From contig OX359195.1 of assembly GCA_947172415.1 (NCBI GenBank), positions 1,426,001-1,490,000 of the forward strand: DNA of 64,000 bases, read 5' to 3'. The DNA is from Chondrosia reniformis. Taxonomy: Eukaryota; Porifera; Demospongiae; Chondrillida; Chondrillidae. Every line of letters begins with the position of its first letter. The first letter of the stretch is position 1. The notes beneath the pieces were generated by a model. The model did no database searches. It was not told where the DNA came from and saw nothing but the letters and a program-made list of their open reading frames with translations. The position numbers were made by a program, and so were the translations under genes. Positions 24,101 through 36,500 of the stretch are shown piece by piece.

Positions 24101-27100
24101 GTATTCCAGTTATGACAAACTTACTGAATTTCACTCATGGAACGTTTTGCTACTAATGCATTAACTTATATGTACTACAGATATTGATGAATGTGGCACC
24201 AATAATGGAGGATGTAGTCATGTTTGTACTGACAATGATGGCTCGTTTGTTTGCTCTTGTAACACTGGTTATGAGCTGGATGCAGATGGAGTGACTTGCA
24301 ATGGTAAGCCTTTATATATGTGTAGCTATATACTGTTAGTATTCTAGTTATGACAATACATATATATTGCTAAATTTTACTCAAGGAAAGTTTTACTACT
24401 AATACGTTAACTTATATGTACTACAGATATTGATGAATGTGGCACCAATAATGGAGGATGCAGTCAGGTTTGTACTGACAATGATGGCTCGTTTGTTTGC
24501 TCTTGTAACACTGGTTATGAGCTGGATGCAGACGGAGTGACTTGCAATGGTAAGCCGTTATATATGTGTAGCTATATACTGTTAGTATTCTAGTTATGAC
24601 AATACATACATATTGCTGAACTTCACTAAAGGAAAGTTTTGCTACTAATGCATTAACTTATATGTACTACAGATATTGATGAATGCGGCACCAATAATGG
24701 AGGATGCAGTCAGGTTTGTACTGACAATGATGGTTCGTTTGTTTGCTCTTGTAACAGTGGTTATATGCTAGATGCAGACGGAGTGACTTGCAATGGTAAG
24801 CCGTTATATATGTGTAGCTATATACTGTTCGTATTCCAGTTATGACAATACTTACTGAATTTCACTCATGGAACGTTTTGCTACTAATGCATTAACTTAT
24901 ATGTACTACAGATATTGATGAATGTGACTCCAATAATGGAGGATGTAGTCATGTTTGTACTGACAATGATGGCTCGTTTGTTTGCTCTTGTAACACTGGT
25001 TATGAGCTAGATTCAGACGGAGTGACTTGCAATGGTAAGCCTTTATATATGTGAGCTATATACTGTTCGTATTCCAGTTATGACAAACTTACTGAATTTC
25101 CCTCATGAAACGTTTTGCTACTAATGCATTAACTTATATGTACTACAGATATTGATGAATGTGGCACCAATAATGGAGGATGTAGTCATGTTTGTACTGA
25201 CAATGATGGCTCGTTTGTTTGCTCTTGTAACACTGGTTATGAGCTAGATTCAGACGGAGTGACTTGCAATGGTAAGCCGTTATATATGTGTAGCTATATA
25301 CTGTTAGTATTCTAGTTATGACAATACATATATATTGCTAAATTTTACTCAAGGAAAGTTTTGCTACTAATACGTTAACTTATATGTACTACAGATATTG
25401 ATGAATGTGGCACCAATAATGGAGGATGCAGTCAGGTTTGTACTGACAATGATGGCTCGTTTGTTTGCTCTTGTAACAGTGGTTATGAGCTGGATGCAGA
25501 CGGAGTGACTTGCAATGGTAAGCCGTTATATATGTGTAGCTATATACTGTTAGTATTCTAGTTATGACAATACATACATATTGCTGAACTTCACTAAAGG
25601 AAAGTTTTGCTACTAATGCGTTAACTTATATGTACTACAGATATTGATGAATGCGGCACCAATAATGGAGGATGCAGTCAGGTTTGTACTGACAATGATG
25701 GTTCGTTTGTTTGCTCTTGTAACAGTGGTTATATGCTAGATGCAGACGGAGTGACTTGCAATGGTAAGCCGTTATATATGTGTAGCTATATACTGTTCGT
25801 ATTCCAGTTATGACAATACTTACTGAATTTCACTCATGGAACGTTTTGCTACTAATGCATTAACTTATATGTACTACAGATATTGATGAATGTGGCACCA
25901 ATAATGGAGGATGTAGTCATGTTTGTACTGACAATGATGGCTCGTTTGTTTGCTCTTGTAACACTGGTTATGAGCTAGATTCAGACGGAGTGACTTGCAA
26001 TGGTAAGCCGTTATATATGTGTAGCTATATACTGTTAGTATTCTAGTTATGACAATACATATATATTGCTAAATTTTACTCAAGGAAAGTTTTGCTACTA
26101 ATACGTTAACTTATATGTACTGTAGATATTGATGAATGTGGCACCAATAATGGAGGATGCAGTCATGTTTGTACTGACAATGATGGCTCGTTTGTTTGCT
26201 CTTGTAACAGTGGTTATGAGCTGGATGCAGACGGAGTGACTTGCAATGGTAAGCCTTTATATATGTGTAGCTATTTGTACTGTTAGTATTCCAGTTATGT
26301 CAATACATATTGCAGAATTTCACTCATGGAAAGTTTGCTAATAATGTAGTAACTTATATGTACTGCAGATATTGATGAATGTGGCACCAATAATGGAGGA
26401 TGTAGTCAGGTTTGTACTGACAATGATGGCTCGTTTGTTTGCTCTTGTAACAGTGGTTATGAGCTGGATGCAGACGGAGTGACTTGCAATGGTAAGCCGT
26501 TATATATGTGTAGCTATATACTGTTAGTATTCTAGTTATGACAATACATATATATTGCTAAATTTTACTCAAGGAAAGTTTTGCTACTAATAATACGTTA
26601 ACTTATATGTACTACAGATATTGATGAATGTGGCACCAATAATGGAGGATGCAGTCAGGTTTGTACTGACAATGATGGCTCGTTTGTTTGCTCTTGTAAC
26701 AGTGGTTATGAGCCGGATGCAGACGGAGTGACTTGCAATGGTAAGCCTTTATATATGTGTAGCTATATGTACTGTTAGTATTCCAGTTATGTCAATACAT
26801 ATTGCAGAATTTCACTCAAGGAACGTTTTGCTAATAATGTAGTAACTTATATGTACTGCAGATATTGATGAATGTGGCACCAATAATGGAGGATGTAGTC
26901 AGGTTTGTACTGACAATGATGGCTCGTTTGTTTGCTCTTGTAACAGTGGTTATGAGCTGGATGCAGACGGAGTGACTTGCAATGGTAAGCCTTTATATAT
27001 GTGTAGCTATATGTACTGTTAGTATTCCAGTTATGTCAATACATATTGCAGAATTTCACTCAAGGAACGTTTTGCTAATAATGTAGTAACTTATATGTAC

Positions 27101-30023
27101 TGCAGATATTGATGAATGTGGCACCAATAATGGAGGATGTAGTCAGGTTTGTACTGACAATGATGGCTCGTTTGTTTGCTCTTGTAACACTGGTTATGAG
27201 CTGGATGCAGACGGAGTGACTTGCAATGGTAAGCCTTTATATATGTGTAGCTATATGTACTGTTAGTATTCCAGTTATGTCAATACATATTGCAGAATTT
27301 CACTCAAGGAACGTTTTGCTAATAATGTAGTAACTTATATGTACTGCAGATATTGATGAATGTGGCACCAATAATGGAGGATGTAGTCAGGTTTGTACTG
27401 ACAATGATGGCTCGTTTGTTTGCTCTTGTAACACTGGTTATGAGCTGGAATCAAACGGAGTGACTTGCAATGGTAAGCCTTTATATAGGTGTAGCTATAT
27501 ACTGTGAGTATTCTAGTTATGACACTACATGCTGAATTTCACTCATGGAAAGTTTGCTAATAATGCAGTAACTTATATATGCTGCAGATATTGATGAATG
27601 TGGCTCCAATAATAGAGGATGCGGTCAGGTTTGTACTGACAATGATGGCTCGTTTGTTTGCTCTTGTAACAGTGGTTATGAACTGGATGCAGACGGAGTG
27701 ACTTGCAATGGTAAGCCTTCATATATGTGTATACTGTTAGTATTCTAGTTATGACAATACACATTGCTGAATTTTACTCATGGAAAGTTTGCAAATAATG
27801 CAGTAACTTATATGTACTCCAGATATTGATGAATGTGGCACCAATAATGGAGGATGCAGTCAGGTTTGTACTGACAATGATGGCTCGTTTGTTTGCTCTT
27901 GTAACACTGGTTATGAGCTAGATTCAGACGGAGTGACTTGCAATGGTAAGCCTTTATTAATGGGTAGCTATATGTACTGTTAGTATTCTAGTTATGACAC
28001 CACATAATTATTGCTGAATTTCACTCATGGAAAGTTTGCTAATAAGGCAGTAACTTATACGTATGTACTCCAGATATTGATGAATGTGATTCCAATAATG
28101 AAGGATGCAGTCAGGTTTGTACTGACAACAATGGCTCGTTTGTTTGCTCTTGTAACAGTGGTTATGAGCTAGATGCAGACGGAGTGACTTGCAATGGTAA
28201 GCATATTAGCATAGCCATTTTCATTTGTATATAAATATATATACTTTTGCCATTGATCATTGATTAGTTTTAAACTCTCTATTTGCAATTGTTTTCTATG
28301 TAAGTTTATTGAATGAGTTTAATTATTCATTTAAACTATGACTTGCAGATGTTAATGAGTGTTCCAAAGACAATGGTGGGTGTAGTCAAAAGTGTGAAAA
28401 TGGGCTTGGCAACTTTTCATGTTCCTGTACATCTGGTTATAATTTAGATGCTGATGGTGTGACATGCAATGGTATGATTACTACAAGGTGCTCATGCTAT
28501 ATATATATATATATATACTGCTAGTTGGATTTATTAATATATCCAAGACTATGAATGTATATCAGATATATAGTACAGCAATTTAAGAAAATAGTCTCTA
28601 TATATATAAGTCAGGAAGTAACACCCTGTTCAGTATATTAACAACTTTCACACATGCAATAAATCAGCAACAAATCTTTTGAAAGGATCATCAAGATGCA
28701 ATTTTCTTGTTTCTTCTTGCTGTCAGTTGTTTTGACCCTGAGGGACTTCTTCATTGACTCAACCCCTCGGGGTCAAAACGTCTGACAGCAAGAAGTAACA
28801 AGAAAACTGCATCTATAGATGCTCTTAAAGTCGAAAGATGATTCTTTCAAAGGTAAAAGTTCGATGCAGTTAGAAGAAGGAATTCTTACTCTATTATCAA
28901 TCACTCAAAATATTTTTGGTAATTTGCAGTCATATATATACATATATATTATACACAGGAACATATATGTATATTTGAAACCTTTTGAACTGCCAGGTTA
29001 CATGCTTGCATGAAAGATTCATTTCATAGCTATAGGTTTCAAGTATTGATTTGCCTGTTTCCAGCTTTATAATATTATTACCCTTTAAATTTGAAACCTG
29101 CCAATTCAAAATTTAAAGGTTTCAAATAGGTGTGTAATTCCTGTATGAAACTTAAGATTTATAGTGTATTATATATGCATATCTAAATCTCAAAAAATTT
29201 ATATTTCAATATTCGACATATAGTTCATATATCATATGATAGCCATTTGATCAATTCTGAAATTTATTTTTCTTTTTTCCCCTTTTTCAAATGTATATGA
29301 TTATATATGAAAAATCTGATACAATTTTCCTACATGCTATGTATATTCTGTAAAAGAGCCTATAGGGGAACTAAACCTGAAGGGAGCTTTGGATAAAGAC
29401 ACAGGAGTCTTTTTTTCCTTCTTCCATCATCTTCTCCACTGGGTCAAACAGCCATTTCTGGGAATTCCACCCTTCATCAGTGATCCTGGGAGTCTTTGTC
29501 TTTTTCTTTATCTTGATCTTCTGTGAATCCTTGGCTCTCTATGCTAAATCTAGGGGCCTTATATACACTATTTTGGCGCCAAAAGTTAAATAAGGTGTTA
29601 ATTAAGACACATGATGAAATTTAATTTTATGAAAGGATAAATAATGCATATAATTATTATATATAGTATGTATAATTATCAGTTGAGTAAACTCAAGTTC
29701 TTAGTGCTATATATATATATTATGTTATATGCATTAACTATAGTTACAATACCGAATGAGAGCTCAAACAGTGAGCTTCAGTTAAGTAAACCTGTTTGGA
29801 TTGCCATTGGAGGTGGTCTGCTAGTTATTGCAATAATTGCATGCACTTGTGTGTGCATAATGTTTGGGATTGCAGTTGTCAAATGTCGGCAGAAAAGGTA
29901 CATACATACTGAGATGCACAATATATCTTTAAAAATTTTAATTCTTTAAATTATAGGCAAGAAAGGGAGAAAATACTTTGGATGTCATCTGTGAATTCTC
30001 CAGTGAATGAAACTGCAGCATAA
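21113..30023 (+). CDS. NIDO domain plus 21 calcium-binding EGF repeats, type I membrane protein, about 1201 aa
   Basis: Exons: 21113-21340, 21755-22057, 22535-22805, then 21 EGF exons of 123 bp (first 23458-23580, last 28349-28471), 29744-29897 (transmembrane) and 29957-30023 (tail, stop TAA). All phases agree, with every EGF exon phase 1-1. Residues 1-30 form a secretion signal. Residues about 75-267 form a NIDO (nidogen/alpha-tectorin) domain ([30 protein letters not shown]). Each EGF repeat starts DIDEC, ends GVTCN, has six Cys, and carries the Asn/Asp hydroxylation pattern C-x-D-x4-F-x-C. A single helix ([17 protein letters not shown]) precedes a short basic cytoplasmic tail. Extracellular adhesion or matrix binding is inferred from the domains. 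Exons and introns of the array are almost identical, showing recent expansion; the last repeat ([11 protein letters not shown]) is divergent and probably ancestral. Exact copy number could be affected by assembly. Confidence 0.92.
22900..23225. mobile_element. Foldback family D copy in an intron
   Basis: ATGATGTTAGAAGTAAGGAT, CTTAACCATACACATCGCTT and the inverse AACATGGAAGTAATATG...GGTTAAGTCACTTAT mark an imperfect version of the long hairpin found at 45.2 kb. It lies between the NIDO exons and the first EGF exon. Confidence 0.65.
28655..28875. mobile_element. MITE-like family C, foldback
   Basis: Outer arms CTTTTGAAAGGATCATC and its inverse GATGATTCTTTCAAAGG, then AAGATGCAATTTTCTTG and CAAGAAAACTGCATCT, then GCTGTCAG and CTGACAGC. 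The core holds ACCCTGAGGG hairpins next to CTTCTTCA, in the same order as the Penelope terminal motif. Confidence 0.75.
29308..29575 (-). mobile_element. MITE-like family A, near full length
   Basis: Runs from AATCTGATACAATTTTCCTA to CTAAATCTAGGGGCCTTATA. With the copy at 56.9-57.2 kb it defines the element and some flanking sequence (TTTTGGCGCCAAAAGTTAAA) shared by both. The hammerhead-like core is at 29441-29486 on the minus strand. Confidence 0.8.
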
Positions 30024-30586
30024 CAGTATACACCCTTACTTAACTAGAGAGTACTATTGTATATACTCTCTGATACTGTAGATTTAACTGAAACCTATAT
30101 ATATATATATATATGTACATACGTATATATATATAATATTTGAATGTAAAGTAATATAATGTATAATAATGAGTCCTTTTTGTGAATATAGGAACTCGGT
30201 GCTTTCAATTATACGTATAATTGGTGAGGGCTATGTAATTTAAATCTCTCTCTATATATAAATATACATCCTTAATTTGCATTATATATAGAATAAGCAG
30301 CAATAAGCCTCTAACTCTATAAGCTCAAGAAATGTATATATATATTATATATATTCCATATATTTCTCGAGCTTGTTATATATAATGACAAAAGACATAA
30401 CCAGTACAGTTAATATATTCTTCGGAGGCAATATCCTATTATTGTAAATATATTATATATCATCTTAAATCAGTAAAATTCCGAAAACATAATATTTTGC
30501 AATTGTGTGCTGTCTATATACAGAAAACAAATTCTAATTGAATACAATTCAGAGCTTTTTATTTAGTAAGAAAATGATAAAATGGT

Positions 30587-33500
30587 TCAAAGTAAATTTC
30601 CCATGCAAACATATTTAATGTTGATGTAATCATCAATTCCATATTTGGATCCCTCCTTTCCAAAACCTGATTGCTTAGTCCCACCAAATGGTGCACTGGC
30701 TGTTGAGAGCAGACCTTCATTGGCACCCACAATTCCACAATGCAGGTTCTCGGACACTCTCCAAATCTGTCTGTAATCTTCAGTAAACAAGTACCCTATG
30801 CAACATCAAAAATTCACCCATGACAAATAGCTCTGCCTTCTATGTACGTATGTATGTATATGAGTGTATGTACATATTACAGTATTTATATAAAAAGTAT
30901 AATTATGGATATTGACTGCCAACTATATATTGTACCTGCCAAACCAAATTGTGTGTCATTAGCTAGCTTCAGAACTTCTTCTTCTTCAGAGAATCTATTT
31001 CAGTAAATAAACCAATACAAAATCAAAGATGAAGGAAACCATATATATGCAGTTCAAACTCAGACATTTAGTAACTGATTTTTAAGTAATTACATACTAA
31101 GCTAACTATAGGATGTATATTTGGAAATGTACGTACGTATATCCTATAACATAGAAGAATGGTAACAATAAAGAATATAGGGGTACAATATTCGAACCCT
31201 TTAAACAAACCACCTTAAATGTGCATATATGGATTCACAAAAGATTAAGAAGAAGACAAAGATTCCCAAGGAAGTGTGGAATTGGGCTAGCTGGCCCAGT
31301 GGAGAAGAAGAGAAGAAGAAGGAATCTCTTGTATCCTCATCCAAAGCTCTCACTAGGCTTATAGTACCCTTTAGCTATAAGCCTTTACTCTAAAGTAGAT
31401 ATAGCATCTAAGAAAATGACGCATTAGATTATTCATATGCACCACTTTGTCCTAGTCCTGACAATTGAAGAATCTCTTACTTGGTAATGCCAACAACTGG
31501 TCCAAATGTTTCCTCGCAATTCATTAGAGCATTCTTTGGAATATCAGTCAACAAAGTGGGTTGGAAGTACCAATCTCCCAAGTCTGACTCCCTTTGGCCT
31601 CCTAATACAACTTTAGCTCCGGAGTTAGTGGCATCCTTAATGTGACGTTCAATCTACCAGATTTGCAAGTGTAAATGGTCATATATTAACTATTAAGTCA
31701 TCTTTATCACAAGAGGACACTACCTTTTCAACGGCAGCAGCGTTAATAAGTGGTCCTAGTGATACGCCTTCAGTGAAGCCATCACCCAACTTTAATCCAG
31801 AAACTGCTTTGGCTAGCTTAGAAACGTATTCATCATACTTTTTATCTTGTACAAATACTCTATTAGGACTCACACATGTCTAATATATATTGAAAGTAAG
31901 AAAAAGTGAGATTGTGAGATTGTGGTAATTACTTTTTACAGGGTTTGGCATATATATTGCACAAACTAATAGAATCAGTCAACTATAGGTACAATATAAA
32001 GCTTAACTAAATAATGTCTTTTTATATTGAAGACAAAGCGTTCTCTTGTTTGTTGCCATTACAGATTCTTTGATAAAATTTCACCTTATCCAAAAATGTA
32101 CAAAAATGTTTTCACACTAACTGAAGCGCTAACTATACGTAGGAATGTACGTATATGGTAAAATCGGGACTGTGAAAATTTTCCATTTTAACCAAAATTT
32201 CACCGAGTTCATATTAAGCAGGTTCAATTGTAGATACAAATGGTATAAACTTGCAAACCACCAATGTTGTTCTTCAAGTGCATTAAATTTGTCTCTGAAA
32301 GGGCTTAGAAGCGCAAAAGAGATTGAAATATTAACCCTTTCAGAGCGATATACATACCACAAGCTATTTAAGAAGCATGTGAGTGAATGGGATGCATGAG
32401 AAGTATATACTTGTCCTGTATTTCTGAATTTGGCTGCAATTGTACCAGCAACAGCTACGTTGATATCTGCAGAGTTGAACACTATAAGAGGAGCATTTCC
32501 ACCCAACTCAAGTGATAGCTTCTTCACAGTAATAGCTGCATTCTGCATCAGTAGCTATTAGAAAAATAAGTTTGATTACATATTTCATTACATGGATCTT
32601 CTGAAATTATTTCACAGTTAAGAATGGCGTGAAGGGAGTTAATTGCACTTGTTCTGTGCAAAGGATAATAATGATAAGTAAATAATTGCATTGTGAATAG
32701 TCTACAATACTATTATTATGTAGCCACTCCCACCCACATATGTAGCCACTCCCACCCACATATGTAGCCACTCCTACCCCAAACATCAGCCACTCCCACA
32801 CTCATATGTAGCCACTCCCACCCCAAACATCAGCCACTCCCACCCACATATGTAGCCACTCCCACCCACATATGTAGCCACTCCTACCCCAAACATCAGC
32901 CACTCCCACACTCATATGTAGCCACTCCCACCCCAAACATCAGCCACTCCCACCCACATATGTAGCCACTCCTACCCCAAACATCAGCCACTCCCACCCC
33001 AAACATCAGCCACTCCCACCCCAAACATCAGCCACTCCCACACTCATATGTAGCCACTCCCACCCCAAACATCAGCCACTCCCACCCACATATGTAGCCA
33101 CTCCTACCCCAAACATCAGCCACTCCCACCCCAAACATCAGCCACTCCCACCCCAAACATCAGCCACTCCCACACTCATACGTAGCCTCTCCCACCTAAT
33201 AGGCAGCAACTAAATTTAGTAGTATCAGTCATTTATGCTATTATATTGCTATGTACCTTGCCAACTCTAGTGGATCCAGTGAATGATATTTTAGCAATAT
33301 CATTGTGATTACACACAGCATCAGCTACCTCCTTAGCTTGCTCCTTCTCACATGTGACAACATTAAACACACCATCAGGAAAGCCAGCTTCCTGAGACAA
33401 CTAACACAGTCAGAACAAAATTATGTTGTCATAGGATCCATCAAGCATGAACTCACTGATTTTAATACTAGGTGTACTAGTCTTTTGAAGGATCATCTTT

Positions 33501-36500
33501 CGACTTTTAGAGTGTCTAAAGATGCAGTTTTCTTGTCTCTTCTTGCTGTCAGACATTTTGACCCTGAGGGTCTTTTTCAGTGACTCTCTCAGTGACTCTC
33601 TCAGGGTCGAAACGTCTGACAGTCAGTGACTGAAGAAGAGACAAGAAAATTGCGTCTTTAGAAGCTCTAAAAGTTGAAAGATGATCCTTTTCAAAGGATA
33701 AGTTTGATGCAGTTAGAAGGAATCCTTACTCTATTGGGTGTACTAGATTAGATTGTCTGTTACATGTCAGATGAGATAGACACTAATGATCAGATAGTTC
33801 AATTATCCACCAAATGTAGTTAAAGATTTTCTCCCATAAATACAAGGACACAATTACTACTTGAGGACTTTCTCTCCTTCTTTCTTACACTGTCACACTT
33901 TTCATTTACTGAAATTGAAGCCTATGTGTATATTACTGTTTATATAGAGTAACAATCAGTGAATAACAAACATCATCTAGTGTTAGAATACCTCAGCAAG
34001 AGCAAGGGCCGAGAATGGAGTCTCCTCAGACGGCTTCACAATCACTGAACACCCGGCTGCCAACGCTGCTCCAGCCTTACGTAGGATCATAGCATTAGGG
34101 AAATTCCACTACATACATACATATATTCAGTACATATATACTGTGCAAGTTATAATATACCATAGTGTAATCTAATGTATTGTGCAATGCAATGAAAATA
34201 TATTCATACAGCTCCTAGGTCATAAGAACCCCATACTAACAATATCATCACTTTAAGGGAATTCTAGGAGATTGAAATTTAGCAGAATTTTTAATTCCAC
34301 TATATGTACATAATGACACATATGTACGTACAATTTTTAGTGAGATCTAATGTATAGAATTTACAAGATATATACATAAAGAACTCATACTTATGTATAA
34401 ACTGCAACCACATGTAATCATTCTCAAAACATCATGAAGAGGGAAAAACATGAAAGAAGCGATTGTTGGGTATCAAACCGAGGACAGCTGGTTATGACCA
34501 CCAGTGCTCTGCCACTGAGCTACAATTGCTATATGAATATCATTTATGCTACGTTCTCACTGGAGTTATTAAAGTGCAAACACCGACAGGTTGTTTCAAA
34601 ACTACTATCTTTCTGTCAGCAGAAGGAGATGGGATTATGTCTCCATAGGTACGTTTACCTTCCTCAGCAAACCACTCCACAAAGGAGGCACCATAATTGA
34701 TCTCCCCTCTAGCCTCTGCAAGGGGCTTTCCCTGGAAAAAAACACTCTATTACACCATTTTCCTTACATGTTACATCTGTTTCAGAGTAAAGGTCTTTAC
34801 AAAACTAAACCTAGTGAGAGCTTTGGATGAGGATACAAAGAGAGTTTTCTCTTATTCTTCTTCTCCACTAGGTCAGAAGTACAAGTACAGTACGTAAACA
34901 GATGACAATTAAAAGATAAGCTATGTTACCTGTTCAGAGGTTAATATAGCAGCTAGCTCTTCTTTGTTGTCATGCATTAGTCGACACCATTTTTGTAGCA
35001 CATCTCCTCTCTCCTATGAACAGAATCCATAGAGTAGTTGAATTGCATTGGTCTACATGAATATAATCATCTTACAACAAAACATATTGAATTGAATTGA
35101 ATTGAATTGAATTATTAGACTGGAACTCCACTTAGTCCAGGGGACTACTTTTCAGGGAGGCCAGTAACAGTACATACATGGAACATACGTACGTATAAAC
35201 ACACATACAGTAAATCAGTCATTAAATTGGTCAGTAATCTGTTCAGTGGGGAGTGTTTGTTGTCAGGGGGGTGCTTGTCACTGAAAATCACTAAAAATCT
35301 GCTACCATGGCCTGGGCTTGAACTATGGACATCCCATAATCACTGGATCAGAATCTTGTGCCTTAGCTCTAGACCACCAGCACCCACTAAACCCTAACCC
35401 TATATCAAGTTACCTACAAATGTCCACCTCACTATGTAGTACTTGATTATATACCGTATAGCTGGAAATATTGGCAGGGAATTTATTTTGGCGAATTGGT
35501 GATTTTCACACGAATCGCCAAATTATGATCCACCAAAATTATTGCATCATAGTGATGTAAACCATTGTAACGTTGGTAACCACCAAAATTTAAATTCTCA
35601 ATATTAAAATCTTTTTAAATATAGCCAAATATTCTTTCTGCCAATATTTCAGGCTATATAGTAATAGAAGACACTGCCTTTGGTAGCTCGCACTGCGTAT
35701 GTAGTACATACATATATAATTACAGGTATAGATTGAGTAATAGGTACGTAGATTGAGATGGAACTGGTGATGGAGAGTGATCGTGAGGTCGATAGGACCC
35801 AAAGGGCAACACAGGAAAAGTGGACCTTTCCATCTCATTTACAATCTATGTCGGACACACACTATTGTTAAAATAGCCAATAATTGTACACTTACTTTCA
35901 TCTCCACCTTGTATATACGTACCTATGTATGCAGCAGTACATACACTGTGATGCACACTTACAAACACACACACTCTCTCTCACACACACACAACTTACA
36001 TACACACAACTCACATACACACAACTTACATACACACAACTTACATACACACAACTTACATACACACAACTTACATACACACAACTCACATACACACAAC
36101 TTACATACACACAACTTACATACACACAACTTACATACACACAACTTACATACACACAACTTACATACACACAACTCACATACACACAACTCACACACAC
36201 ACAACTCACATACACACAACTCACATACACACAACTCACATACACACAACTTACATACACACAACTTACATACACACAACTCTTGTATATCTCTAGAACT
36301 TCAACACACACAACTCACACACATTCATACACACTAGTAATCTGCCATACATACACCTTGATCCACAAAGTAAATTAATGGTAAGCTAATAGTGTGACAA
36401 GCTAAATGTGTCTAGCAGCACTAGTCCATTCATTAACTAATGGGACTGAGGATCGACCAACTTTGAACGTCTTTACCTATTATCTACACCAGAACTACCT

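Noticed and set aside
23449..27764. Minus-strand frames recurring opposite the EGF exons
   Set aside because: Antisense shadows of the EGF exons, repeated because the exons are repeated.
35777..36378. Repetitive Thr-His-Asn and Cys-Val open frames
   Set aside because: Products of the 16-bp minisatellite in intron 1 of ALDH5A1.
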